DNA of 64,000 nucleotides from assembly GCF_015558675.1 (NCBI RefSeq), contig NZ_JADMOL010000014.1, positions 21,966 through 85,965 on the forward strand, given 5' to 3'. The stretch is from Paenibacillus sp. 1001270B_150601_E10 (GTDB taxonomy: Bacteria; Bacillota; Bacilli; Paenibacillales; Paenibacillaceae). A program made the translations under genes and the position numbers. Position 1 is the stretch's first letter. Every line of letters begins with the position of its first letter. Below the pieces are notes generated by a model that searched no databases, was not told where the DNA came from, and saw only the letters and a list, made by a program, of their open reading frames with translations. Positions 54,253 to 62,574 of this stretch are shown here, piece after piece.

Positions 54253-54738
54253 TTATCTTGTGCCAAACATCATAAGAAGCTTTCCATCCTCTTTTGCTAG
54301 CGCAATATATATGACTCCGCCTAGAGTTCCTGGAGGAAGTGTTCCTTCTATCATCCATGCTTCTGCAATAGGGTTATAGCTGATCGCAAATGGCGTTTCT
54401 TTTAGGATAGAAGGGTAATGATCCGCTAAATAGGGGAAGATCGCCGCTGCAGCTGCATGCATATCTGCAAGCTCACCAAAAGCGAAGTTGTTACCAAACC
54501 GATCTTGCTGAATAAGCGTATCGCGATCAGCAAAATAAAGCTCGAACCTTCCAATCAAGTGCTCATTATCCAGATCATGTTCCACAAGACCATATTCGAT
54601 GACCATATCCTTTTGATGGACATTCCGCTTGCTTTTCTTCTTGTCGTTTACTTGTACGGTGATTTGATGGTCCCGAAGTCGGTTACGTTCTCGCTCCTGC
54701 TCCGCTGTCCATTTCTCCAAAGCATCCATGAAACTCAT
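54253..54738 (-). CDS. Protein of unknown function
   Basis: 161 residues, not recognised. The N-terminal 45 residues are highly charged and helical (MSFMDALEKWTAEQERERNRLRDHQ), then a mixed alpha/beta region with FELYFADRDTLIQQDRFGNNFAFGEL and PPGTLGGVIYIALAKEDGKLLMMFG. No signal peptide. GAGGTGAC lies before ATG. It stands alone, convergent with the previous small gene. Confidence 0.65.
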   Translation of the reverse strand: MSFMDALEKWTAEQERERNRLRDHQITVQVNDKKKSKRNVHQKDMVIEYGLVEHDLDNEHLIGRFELYFADRDTLIQQDRFGNNFAFGELADMHAAAAAIFPYLADHYPSILKETPFAISYNPIAEAWMIEGTLPPGTLGGVIYIALAKEDGKLLMMFGTR

Positions 54739-55016
54739 TATGAGTCACCTCTTATCCAGTTGCTCCATTTCTTACTGAATTATAGCACGGGTTTTAGTCT
54801 TGATTTGAATCCTACATGCAAAAAGGCCTGTAAGTCTGTACGAGAAGAGTCAAATATTGTGCAGGGAAGTTACATGCTTTTCTGCTATTATATTTACATA
54901 TGTTCATTTCTATAGAACGGATATTACAGAAGGAATCTGCGATTGTTGATTCTCGATTCGTCCTGGAATATTCGTTACGGTCACATCGTTTGATTATCAG
55001 TGGGGAGTGAGATGAA

Positions 55017-55433
55017 GTGCACAGAACGTATCATGCATTGGACACGAAGGAAGTAGGCGTGATTAGAGGACGAGATGCGATATATATGGATGAATACATC
55101 TATTCGAGCCATAGCCGAAAGCTGACGCTAAAAGGCGAGTTCAACTACTCCTTGTTCAATGGGCAGGAGCCTGAGGAAGGAGAAGAGCTGATCCCGTTTG
55201 TATGGACGTTCCATAATGTGCTTCATGTTGAGAGTACGGAACTTGACTTCTACAACCAAGAGCGCCTAATCGAGGCGTCGTTTGGTTTAATTCAGCCCTC
55301 TGCAAGACTTGAAGCGATGCGTCAGGAAAGCAATGCCAAGCTGTCCGAGGAGCACCGTCACTTTGTGATTGCGACCTATGATGAGATCATTGAAGTGATT
55401 GCCTCCATGGATTATACGTTGTTAATACCTTAG
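55017..55433 (+). CDS. Protein of unknown function
   Basis: 138 residues from GTG 55017, with GGGGAG nine bases ahead; a closer ATG at 55012 is in another frame and soon stops. Soluble and acidic, with several Tyr and Phe residues (YMDEYIYSSHSRKLTLKGEFNYSLF, VWTFHNVLHVESTELDFY). The pattern suggests a small all-beta domain followed by a helix. I do not recognise it. It precedes the glycine riboswitch unit. Confidence 0.65.
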   Translation: MHRTYHALDTKEVGVIRGRDAIYMDEYIYSSHSRKLTLKGEFNYSLFNGQEPEEGEELIPFVWTFHNVLHVESTELDFYNQERLIEASFGLIQPSARLEAMRQESNAKLSEEHRHFVIATYDEIIEVIASMDYTLLIP

Positions 55434-55478
55434 TTGGAGAACGCAGCAAGCTGGAAGTCAATTGGAATTTATTTGGGG

Positions 55479-55507
55479 TTGTCAAGCGGGAGAAACCCTC
55501 CTATAAT
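55479..55507 (+). promoter_or_regulatory. Promoter of the glycine riboswitch transcript
   Basis: TTGTCA (55479-55484), 17 bases, TATAAT (55502-55507); start expected near 55514, about 30 bases before the first aptamer. Confidence 0.8.
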
Positions 55508-55542
55508 CAATAACAATTCAATACGGATCACTGGATGAAGTT

Positions 55543-55762
55543 TGCGGGAGATAGACACCGTCTAGCCGAAGGGGATAAGCTCTCAGGCGCTTATAGGTAA
55601 AATGCAGGATTGCATGTTTAACCTATAGCAGGACCGTAAATGGACAGGACTCTGGAGAGACTCCTCATAAGGAGCACCGAAGGGGCAATACGCAAAGCAT
55701 GGCTTTCGTTCATGAAGTGCGTGCAAACTCTCAGGTAAAAGGACAGAGATCGCAGAAAGTTT
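55543..55762 (+). promoter_or_regulatory. Tandem glycine riboswitch
   Basis: Aptamer 1 (about 55543-55648): GCGGGAGAT, GCCGAAGGGG, CTCTCAGGCG, a long arm, GGACAGGACTCTGG. Aptamer 2 (about 55649-55762): GGAGAGACTCC, ACCGAAGGGGCAA, a long arm, ACTCTCAGGTAAAAGGACAGAG. These are the two repeated core sets of the gcvT-type element, joined by a short linker. A terminator at 55831 and a symporter gene follow, so glycine probably sets the level of its own transporter. Confidence 0.93.
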
Positions 55763-55830
55763 TTTTGAAATGTCATAAAATGTGAATTCGTTCACGTTAT
55801 ATGGTTGTATTTCTGCATCAAATGTCCCCG

Positions 55831-55861
55831 GAGTCAAATCAATGGATTTGGCTCTTTTTTA
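55831..55861 (+). terminator. Expression-platform terminator of the glycine riboswitch
   Basis: GAGTCAAATC pairs with GATTTGGCTC (one G-T) around AATG, then TTTTTT. It lies 40 bases before the symporter ATG. Confidence 0.85.
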
Positions 55862-55900
55862 TTTGGTTTGGTACAAATAAGAGACAAAGGGGAAATGGAC

Positions 55901-57241
55901 ATGGAATGGTTGGAACAGGCACTGCAAGCAGTAAATACTTGGGTATGGGGGCCGCCGCTGCTCATCCTTCTCGTCGGAACGGGGATTTTGTTGACCATAA
56001 GGCTTGGATTGCTGCAGGTGTTTCGATTGCCGCTTGCATTGAAGCTGATATTCGGAGCAAAAAGCGAGGGAGAAGGCGATATCAGCAGCTTTGGAGCGCT
56101 AGCGACGGCGTTGGCGGCTACAGTCGGAACAGGAAACATCGTCGGGGTGGCAACAGCGATACAGCTGGGTGGACCAGGGGCGCTGTTCTGGATGTGGATT
56201 GCAGCCTTCTTTGGAATGGCCACCAAGTATGCGGAAGGCTTGCTAGCGGTAAAGTATCGAAAGGTAGACGAGAAAGGACAGATCTCAGGGGGGCCGATGT
56301 ATTACATTGAACGAGGGCTTGGCCAACGGTTTAAGCCGCTTGCGATATTTTTTGCTTGCAGCGGGGTGTTGGTTGCTTTGTTTGGGATTGGGACTTTCCC
56401 GCAGGTCAATGCGATCGTCAGTTCGACTAGCACAAGTCTTGGCGTGCCTTCGATCGTAACGGCCATCATTCTCACGCTTGTTACCGCTATGGTGACGCTC
56501 GGAGGTATTAAGAGCATCGCGAAGGTAACAACTAAGGTTGTGCCTTTTATGGCCTTGCTCTACATTGGTTGTTCATTGGCGGTGCTGATCGTGTTCCGAG
56601 ATCAAATCCCTCATGCTTTGAGCTTGGTTATTTCCAGTGCTTTTACGTCAACTGCCGCTCAAGGCGGGTTCCTCGGAGCGACGGTGATGTTAGCGATTCG
56701 AAGCGGGATTGCCAGAGGGGTGTTCTCGAATGAATCCGGACTAGGAAGCGCGCCAATCGCAGCGGCAGCGGCAAAGACCAAGTGGCCGGCGGAGCAAGGG
56801 CTCGTATCGATGACAGGAACCTTTTTTGATACGATCATCATTTGTTCGCTGACAGGCCTGACCTTGATCGTGACTGGTGCATGGAGCGGGTCGCTGAGCG
56901 GTGCTGCGATGACGCAAGCAGCCTTTGACGCAGCTATTCCCTATGGTTCGCTGATGCTCACGATCTGCTTGATCTTATTCGCGTTTACGACGATTCTTGG
57001 CTGGAACTATTACGGCGAGCGCTGCTTGGAGTATCTATTTGGCGTGAAAGCGATCATGCCGTATCGCATTCTATTCCTAGCGTTTATTGCGGTGGGCGCG
57101 TTCCTGAAGCTTGAGGTGATTTGGATTCTATCAGATATCGTCAATGGCTTGATGGCGCTGCCGAACTTGATTGCCCTGATCGGTCTATCGGGTGTAGTTG
57201 TTGCCGAGACGAAGCGATATATGAATCATTTGAAATCATAA
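55901..57241 (+). CDS. Sodium:alanine/glycine symporter (AGCS family)
   Basis: 446 residues from ATG 55901, eight bases after AAAGGGG; the longer frame to 55805 runs through the terminator. About eleven membrane helices. Family motifs: GTGNIVGVATAIQLGGPGALFWMW, the GGPMYYIERGLG loop, SNESGLGSAPIAAAAAKTKWP and CLILFAFTTILGWNYYGERCLEYL. It imports alanine or glycine with sodium. The upstream glycine riboswitch points to glycine as a real substrate. Confidence 0.92.
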   Translation: MEWLEQALQAVNTWVWGPPLLILLVGTGILLTIRLGLLQVFRLPLALKLIFGAKSEGEGDISSFGALATALAATVGTGNIVGVATAIQLGGPGALFWMWIAAFFGMATKYAEGLLAVKYRKVDEKGQISGGPMYYIERGLGQRFKPLAIFFACSGVLVALFGIGTFPQVNAIVSSTSTSLGVPSIVTAIILTLVTAMVTLGGIKSIAKVTTKVVPFMALLYIGCSLAVLIVFRDQIPHALSLVISSAFTSTAAQGGFLGATVMLAIRSGIARGVFSNESGLGSAPIAAAAAKTKWPAEQGLVSMTGTFFDTIIICSLTGLTLIVTGAWSGSLSGAAMTQAAFDAAIPYGSLMLTICLILFAFTTILGWNYYGERCLEYLFGVKAIMPYRILFLAFIAVGAFLKLEVIWILSDIVNGLMALPNLIALIGLSGVVVAETKRYMNHLKS

Positions 57242-57252
57242 CTTAAAGCATA

Positions 57253-57292
57253 AAAAAAGAGCTTAGCCGCTGCTGCAGCGCTAAGCTCTTTC
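57253..57292. terminator. Bidirectional terminator between symporter and DinB genes
   Basis: AAAGAGCTTAGC (57257-57268) pairs with GCTAAGCTCTTT (57280-57291), with A and T tracts on both sides. Confidence 0.9.
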
Positions 57293-57324
57293 TTGTTTGT
57301 CAGGCCATCATCCTAGCGATAAGC

Positions 57325-57843
57325 TTATTGCTTTGAAAACAAATAAAGCGAGTAGTCCGTTTGCGGCCCCGGATGTCCTAGCTGCCGCAGCATCGCCGTC
57401 ATATTGCCGCGATGATACGTTCCGTGATTCGCAACGTGCTGAACTAGCTCAGCACGGCTAGCTTGAAAGGCGCCGAATGCACAGATTTCCTCTGGATCTG
57501 CGTTTGCAAGCAGCTTATTGAATTCATCTCCCAGTTCAGAAAATAGCTGCTTCATGCCTTGGACGGATTGCCCCTTAGTGGTTGCTTCCTCTGTGTATCG
57601 CTCGGTAGAAGCTTGCAATGCTGCAATTGCATCTGGCGTCATCTCCTTGAAGCCTCTGTCAGCAAGTATAGCCAGCCAGCCGCGATCGATAACATATAAG
57701 TGCACCCATACATCATAGATGGATGGAAATACACTGTTTAGCTTCTCATGATACACGAGTACCGGCAGCTCCAGCAAATGTGCAAATACCTTTTCATTCG
57801 CCCATGCATGATAGTCGTACATGGCATATTCATTCTTTTTCAA
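57325..57843 (-). CDS. DinB-family putative metal-dependent hydrolase
   Basis: 172 residues, TTG start at 57843 with GAGGAGA ahead. The four-helix-bundle family shows DYHAWANEKVF at the N-terminus, a His in DVWVHLYVIDRGWL and the paired His in VQHVANHGTYHRGNM, making the usual His3 metal site. Members include thiol transferases and stress-induced proteins; the substrate here is unknown. It is monocistronic. Confidence 0.88.
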   Translation of the reverse strand: MKKNEYAMYDYHAWANEKVFAHLLELPVLVYHEKLNSVFPSIYDVWVHLYVIDRGWLAILADRGFKEMTPDAIAALQASTERYTEEATTKGQSVQGMKQLFSELGDEFNKLLANADPEEICAFGAFQASRAELVQHVANHGTYHRGNMTAMLRQLGHPGPQTDYSLYLFSKQ

Positions 57844-58043
57844 CGGTTATTCTCCTCTTCATAGCAGAGGGAACACGCAGTTTAAGGGGAATGATGCGTT
57901 ACCCTCTAGGTTTATCCCCGCAAGCCTTTATCATCGTTTTCATCGAAAACGCCTCCTTTAGTGCATCTATGATTAGTATATAGCAAATAAGAGCCTAACC
58001 AAAGGCATGCAATAAATTGAACTCAATGCTCGATTCCGTTTGC

Positions 58044-59612
58044 TTACGCATTTACACTGGCATCGTGTTGAGAGACGGTACGCTTGCGAACCTGATGAAC
58101 GATAATGACCGCAAGCAGCATGATGCCGGCAACAAGGGTTGCAGACCAAAATAACCCGTCAAACCCGATTCCTGCGGCATCATGAACGGTCTTAAGGAGC
58201 AGCTCTTTTACAGGCGGCGATGGGATCTTGTCGATCATAGACATCATGGTCGCCATATCCCCATTTGTGGGGATTTGAGCCATTGCCCCTGGCGTAAGCT
58301 CAATGCCTGCCTGCTGCGCATTGCTTTGCAGGACATCTCCAAACTGTGAGAACCCTCTCGTCAAAAAGCTTGCATAGATCGTAGGGGCGATGGTCATCCC
58401 CATTTGGCGGATTAGGGATACGCCAGCAAGCGCCACCCCTTTATTGCCTTTAATATGCTCGGTCGCGATGATATTGATCGGAGCGCCGATCAGCGTTCCG
58501 AAACCTATGCCGACGAACAGGCTCGCTATAACCATCTGCCAAGTATGTTCCACCCATAATGGGAACAAGGCGTAGCCGATCATGGCAATGATGCTTGCGG
58601 CAAACATGGTGAAGGTCGGTCCCTTCTTGTCGATCACGATCCCGCCCATAGCGGCTCCGACTCCAGCAGCTAACGCAAGCGGCGTAAACCAATAGCCGGA
58701 CATGGAGCTTGCAACACCCAAGTACTGCTCCACATAGCTAGGAATAAAGATAACGGAGGCTAGAATACCGCCTGACAGCAGTGCCAATACCAAGGACCAG
58801 CGATAGGTTGGTGTCTTGAGCATGCTGATGGGCAGCACTGGCTCAGTTCCTTTGGCCTCCACCCTTTTTTCAAGATAGAAGAACATCACATAAAGCACGA
58901 TCCCAATCATGACAAACGCAAGGAAGGGGACCGATGTAAAAATATCCTTAAAGGACGTTCCTTTTAGCTGTGTAAGTCCATACATCAAAGATAAGCTCGC
59001 GCTGCTGAGAACTAGAATACCTGCGATATCAAGTCTGGAAGATGTGCGCTCCTCTTGTTTTTCCAAAGATTTCGCACCAAGAATAAGCAGGATGATGGCA
59101 ATCGGAATATTGATAAGGAACAGCCAGTGCCAAGTGCCGGCTACAGACAGAATAAAAGAACCGATATTTGGCCCGAGTACGGAAGCGATCCCGTTCATCC
59201 CGCCAAGCATGCCAAGCGCACGGCCCTGACGTTCCTTCGGAAAGGTATCAAGGATATAGGAGCTGGCCAAGATGAAGATGCCTCCGCCGCCAAGTGCTTG
59301 AAAGAAGCGGGCGATCAATAGAAAGGTGAATGTCGGACTAAGCGCGACTAATAATGATCCGATCCCGAATAGCGAAATTTCGGTTAAGAATAGGATTCTT
59401 CGTCCATAACGGTCGGAGAGCTTACCGACAATCGGAACACTAATGGTAAGCCCCAACGTGTAAATCGTAATAATCCATGCTCCCCAAGAGGGGGATACCC
59501 CGAAAGAGTGAATAAGTGTCGTTAGCGACGAGGTTATAATCCCGTTATCGAGCGCCCCCATAAAGACACCGATCATAAGGGTTATCATGGTAAGTCGTAC
59601 CTTGTTGTTCAT
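58044..59612 (-). CDS. MFS multidrug efflux transporter, DHA2 (14-helix) type
   Basis: 522 residues with about 14 membrane helices. Motif A GKLSDRYGRRILFL and motif C-like GPNIGSFILSVAGTWHWLFLINIPIAI place it in the drug:H+ antiporter group related to EmrB. It is divergent from a PadR-family regulator, and the shared intergenic region has matching palindromes, so the pump is probably induced by a compound sensed by that protein. AGGAGGTATACCC precedes ATG. The compound is unknown. Confidence 0.9.
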   Translation of the reverse strand: MNNKVRLTMITLMIGVFMGALDNGIITSSLTTLIHSFGVSPSWGAWIITIYTLGLTISVPIVGKLSDRYGRRILFLTEISLFGIGSLLVALSPTFTFLLIARFFQALGGGGIFILASSYILDTFPKERQGRALGMLGGMNGIASVLGPNIGSFILSVAGTWHWLFLINIPIAIILLILGAKSLEKQEERTSSRLDIAGILVLSSASLSLMYGLTQLKGTSFKDIFTSVPFLAFVMIGIVLYVMFFYLEKRVEAKGTEPVLPISMLKTPTYRWSLVLALLSGGILASVIFIPSYVEQYLGVASSMSGYWFTPLALAAGVGAAMGGIVIDKKGPTFTMFAASIIAMIGYALFPLWVEHTWQMVIASLFVGIGFGTLIGAPINIIATEHIKGNKGVALAGVSLIRQMGMTIAPTIYASFLTRGFSQFGDVLQSNAQQAGIELTPGAMAQIPTNGDMATMMSMIDKIPSPPVKELLLKTVHDAAGIGFDGLFWSATLVAGIMLLAVIIVHQVRKRTVSQHDASVNA

Positions 59613-59743
59613 GGGTATACCTCCTTCAATCTTACGTCGAACAGATCTTCATGTACGAAAAAAAAAGCTGGATGCATTCAAGCAGCCAAGCAAGTAAAGA
59701 AAAATGTTTTACATAGTATAAGAATGAATAATCATAATTATAA

Positions 59744-59759
59744 TAGTCATGAATGACTA
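59744..59759. promoter_or_regulatory. PadR operator, pump side
   Basis: TAGTCA-TGAA-TGACTA, directly upstream of a minus-strand TATAAT (59737-59742) that could be the -10 of the MFS gene. The same half-sites and 4-base spacer recur at 59798. Confidence 0.72.
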
Positions 59760-59788
59760 ATTAGTTTACGAGTAAAATATATCTCCTT

Positions 59789-59817
59789 TTGATCTTATAG
59801 TCAAGTGTGACTATAAT
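59789..59817 (+). promoter_or_regulatory. Promoter of the padR gene
   Basis: TTGATC (59789-59794), 17 bases, TATAAT (59812-59817). Start near 59824 leaves a leader of about 14 bases. Confidence 0.72.
59798..59813. promoter_or_regulatory. PadR operator, autoregulatory side
   Basis: TAGTCA-AGTG-TGACTA inside the spacer of the padR promoter, extended to TATAGTCA/TGACTATA. Binding would block RNA polymerase directly. Confidence 0.75.
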
Positions 59818-59837
59818 GAGGGTAGGGGGTGACATCC

Positions 59838-60368
59838 ATGATGGACGAGCGTGAGCTGCTGGTGCTTGGATTGCTAATGGTACAAAGCCAGCATGGCTAC
59901 CAAATCAATGATTTTATAGAAAAGAACATGGGTCGGGTGTCGGATATGAAGAAGGCAACCGCCTATTCGCTATTAAAAAGGCTGGACAAGGCTGGGTACG
60001 TAGACGTAACGATTGAGCAGGAAGGCAATCGCCCGCCGCGTCAGGTATATACGATCACACCTCAAGGGGAAGTGTACTTTCTAGACTTGCTGCGCAAGAG
60101 CCTCGGGCAAATGGAGAACCTCACACCTCAAGGAGATATCAGCATTATGTTTATGGATCATCTCCCTGTGGAAGAGGTTACCGCCCGCCTTCAAGAACGG
60201 CATGCGAAGGTTGTGGAATATATCGATATGCTCAAATCAGTGCCGCCGCACGCTCAAGGTGCGGGTATCGATATCTCCATACAGCATCGCATTGCGCTGT
60301 TAGAATGTGATGAGCACTGGTTAAGCAATACCATAGAAGGATTAAAGAATGGAACGATTCAATTCTGA
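59838..60368 (+). CDS. PadR-family transcriptional regulator
   Basis: About 176 residues from ATG 59838 (AGGGGG ahead; GTG 59829 and ATG 59841 are alternatives). The N-terminal winged helix has LLVLGLLMVQSQHGYQINDFIEK, KKATAYSLLKRLDKAGYVDVTIEQ and RQVYTITPQGEVYFLDLL, the PadR signature. The C-terminal part is a helical dimerisation domain. It is divergent from the MFS pump, and two matching palindromes lie in both promoters. It is probably a repressor of the pump and of itself, released by a small molecule. Confidence 0.9.
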   Translation: MMDERELLVLGLLMVQSQHGYQINDFIEKNMGRVSDMKKATAYSLLKRLDKAGYVDVTIEQEGNRPPRQVYTITPQGEVYFLDLLRKSLGQMENLTPQGDISIMFMDHLPVEEVTARLQERHAKVVEYIDMLKSVPPHAQGAGIDISIQHRIALLECDEHWLSNTIEGLKNGTIQF

Positions 60369-60535
60369 TATAAAGCTTCACAATGAACACAACGCCATAT
60401 GATGCCGACTAGGCGGATGGCGTTGTTTTCTATTCTCCAAAAGGAACTATTGTATTTTTCAATGGTTTGGATTATAGTTAAACTAACTTTTAGTAATAAG
60501 CTTTCCATGATAAATTCGATTTGGGGTGAAAAGAA

Positions 60536-60757
60536 GTGCCACGCGTGCGCAATGGGCATGTGCTGAAGTATGAGGATGGACAATATTTCATAGAAGCAGC
60601 GCCATTTATCACAGCCAAGCTCGATGAAGCGGAATTATACTTTAAGTACTTCGACCTGATGGAGGCGCAGGCAAGAGCGCTTCAAGCAACAGGGAAGACG
60701 GTTAACATTACGGCAGTCCGCTTTACGATCACAGATATCGATGAGCGGCAGTCGTGA
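60536..60757 (+). CDS. Small protein of unknown function
   Basis: 73 residues from GTG 60536, with GGGGTG seven bases ahead. Reads MPRVRNGHVLKYEDGQYFIEAAPF followed by an amphipathic helix and VNITAVRFTITDIDERQ. No membrane segment. I do not recognise it. It sits just before the FMN riboswitch and may be separately transcribed. Confidence 0.55.
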   Translation: MPRVRNGHVLKYEDGQYFIEAAPFITAKLDEAELYFKYFDLMEAQARALQATGKTVNITAVRFTITDIDERQS

Positions 60758-60805
60758 ATCAGCATCCTATCACGTTTAATATTTCAAATTAACAATAAGA
60801 ATAAG

Positions 60806-60955
60806 GATCTTCGGGGCAGGGTGAAATTCCTGACCGGCGGTGACGTATCTGAGATGTTTAGCTGCGAAGCCCGCGACTCCCTATGCCAATTGGCATTTGG
60901 GACTGACTTGGTGCAATTCCAAGGCCGACGGTATAGTCCGGATGGAAGAAGATCA
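60806..60955 (+). promoter_or_regulatory. FMN riboswitch (RFN element)
   Basis: GATCTTCGGGGCAGGGTGAAATTCC, split here as GATCTTC then GGGGCAGGGTG then AAATTCC, opens the element. ACCGGCGGTGA, GCCCGCGA, a variable arm, TTGGTGCAATTCCAA, GCCGACGGTATAGTCCGGATG and closing GAAGATC follow. All conserved RFN blocks are present in order, and the GATCTTC/GAAGATC ends form P1. A terminator at 61002 and an EamA transporter follow. Confidence 0.96.
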
Positions 60956-61001
60956 TCATGTAGACATATTGAGTACCAGCTCAATAGGTTTATTTGATTA
61001 T

Positions 61002-61039
61002 GCCCCGTCCAGCGTGTTTACGATGTGACGGGGCTTTTT
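61002..61039 (+). terminator. Expression-platform terminator of the FMN riboswitch
   Basis: GCCCCGTC (61002-61009) pairs with GACGGGGC (61027-61034), then TTTTT. An ATTGAG/CTCAAT hairpin at 60969-60985 may belong to the alternative fold. Confidence 0.88.
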
Positions 61040-61077
61040 GCCGTTTGGTCCTGTATTCGCGAGAGGGAGTTATTTGC

Positions 61078-62025
61078 ATGAGTAGTCAATCAGAACGTTC
61101 AATGAACAAAGGAAGAGCAAGCAGCACAGGCTTCTGGCTTGTTGTAATCGGAGCAGCGCTGTGGGGTGTCGATCCACTCTTCCGCGTCATCCTGCTAGAC
61201 ACCTTTACGAGCAGCCAGATTGTGCTGCTGGAACACATTATTATTATGGCTATTGCCATTCCGGTACTATGGCGAAACCGTCAGGACATGAAGGGACTAA
61301 AGCTTCGTCATATCGGGGCTTTGCTCTTTATCTCATGGGGGGGATCGGCATTAGCGACGATCCTGTTTACGCAAGGACTTGCAGGCGGGAACCTGAATGC
61401 GGTGCTGCTGCTGCAGAAGCTGCAGCCGATCTTTGCGATCATCTTGGCACGCATCATTCTGCGTGAGCAATTGCCGAAGCATTTTGGCTTCCTGTTGGTT
61501 CTGGCACTGTTTGGGACGTATTTGCTTACCTTCGGCTGGTCTTTGCCATTTAAAGAAGTGCATGAATTTATCCAGATCGGAAGCCTTCTCTCGATTGGCG
61601 CCGCAGTATTGTGGGGCGGCTCTACAGTCATGGGCAGTTACATGCTGAAGTCGATGAAATATGAGACCGTAACGTCGCTGCGTTTCGTGCTGGCGCTGCC
61701 GCTTCTCCTTGGCATTACGGTATGGGAAGGCGAAGCGTGGAGTTTGCCGGCATCGATGGGGCAAAGCGGTCTTGTCATTCTGAATCTGGTTCTTCAAGCA
61801 TTGCTGCCTGGTTTGCTGAGCCTGCTGTTCTACTATAAAGGCTTGAGCACAACGAAGGCCTCCTATGCGACGCTTGCTGAGCTCAGCTTCCCGATGGTTG
61901 GCGTTATCATCAATTGGATCGCGTTCCAGCAAATTGCGACAATCACGCAGATCCTCGGCTTTGTTTTTATTTGGTTCACGCTGTTCCTCATTTCCCGACA
62001 GAAGGAAGAAGTTCTGGCGGCTTAA
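61078..62025 (+). CDS. EamA-family transporter, candidate riboflavin importer
   Basis: 316 residues from ATG 61078 with GAGAGGGAG ahead; the longer frame crosses the terminator. Ten membrane helices in two EamA halves (GFWLVVIGAALWGVDPLFRVILL..., IGAAVLWGGSTVMGSYML...). EamA carriers move many metabolites. An FMN riboswitch directly upstream, and no riboflavin synthesis gene nearby, point to flavin or riboflavin uptake. RibN and ImpX are similar riboswitch-linked carriers. The substrate is inferred from context only. Confidence 0.85.
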   Translation: MSSQSERSMNKGRASSTGFWLVVIGAALWGVDPLFRVILLDTFTSSQIVLLEHIIIMAIAIPVLWRNRQDMKGLKLRHIGALLFISWGGSALATILFTQGLAGGNLNAVLLLQKLQPIFAIILARIILREQLPKHFGFLLVLALFGTYLLTFGWSLPFKEVHEFIQIGSLLSIGAAVLWGGSTVMGSYMLKSMKYETVTSLRFVLALPLLLGITVWEGEAWSLPASMGQSGLVILNLVLQALLPGLLSLLFYYKGLSTTKASYATLAELSFPMVGVIINWIAFQQIATITQILGFVFIWFTLFLISRQKEEVLAA

Positions 62026-62043
62026 CACGAAGGCAGCTTATCA

Positions 62044-62086
62044 AGGATGATGCTCACTGCATGCACAGTGAGGTCATCCTTTTTTA
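62044..62086 (+). terminator. Terminator of the EamA gene
   Basis: AGGATGA and CTCACTG pair with CAGTGAG and TCATCCT around GCATGCA, followed by TTTTTT. Confidence 0.9.
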
Positions 62087-62283
62087 TTTACTTGGAATGT
62101 CAGGCGCTCTCGAATAGCATTAACGTTGAATCGCTTCAAGATAGGAGTGTTCATGGGTCTTTAGCAAGATGGAAAGTTGAATTATAGAGTGTGATATAGA
62201 TCATATTGACTACTTATATTGTAAAACACAAGCAAATAACGAACATTAAAATGAAAAAATAGAGCGATTATTCGTAATTAGGG

Positions 62284-62312
62284 TTGACAAAATTCGACCT
62301 GATTCATACAAT
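62284..62312 (+). promoter_or_regulatory. Promoter of the purine riboswitch transcript
   Basis: TTGACA (62284-62289), 17 bases, TACAAT (62307-62312). Start near 62319, about 20 bases before the aptamer. Confidence 0.85.
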
Positions 62313-62340
62313 AAAGAAGCACAACAAAAACACATTTTTG

Positions 62341-62412
62341 CTTTTCGTATAATCCTGAGAATTGGCTTGGGAGTCTCTACGAGGTCACCGTAAATGACCT
62401 GGCTACGAGAAG
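62341..62412 (+). promoter_or_regulatory. Purine riboswitch, guanine type with non-consensus core
   Basis: P1 CTTTTCGTA pairs with TACGAGAAG. Core blocks are TATAATCC, GTCTCTAC, the P3 loop CCGTAAA, and GGCTACG, where C at the ligand-pairing position indicates guanine or hypoxanthine. Differences from the usual core: L2 is AATTGG instead of ATATGG, G replaces A before the ligand C, and the P3 base pair is a G-G mismatch. It controls the purine permease downstream through the terminator at 62494. Confidence 0.9.
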
Positions 62413-62493
62413 ATCATTGGACTTGATCATTGGAATGACCTGCATGTTCGGCATGCGTGGGTACATTGCTTTGAACGGAAGCCCTGATCTGTA

Positions 62494-62526
62494 AGTAGCC
62501 CTGGATCCATCCTTGGGCTATTTTTT
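62494..62526 (+). terminator. Expression-platform terminator of the purine riboswitch
   Basis: AGTAGCCC pairs with GGGCTATT (one G-T) around a 13-base loop, within TTTTTT. It ends 49 bases before the permease ATG. Confidence 0.85.
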
Positions 62527-62574
62527 GTTGTCAGAACTCATAAAAATGATTCTCATGAGGAGGATGTTGTATTC

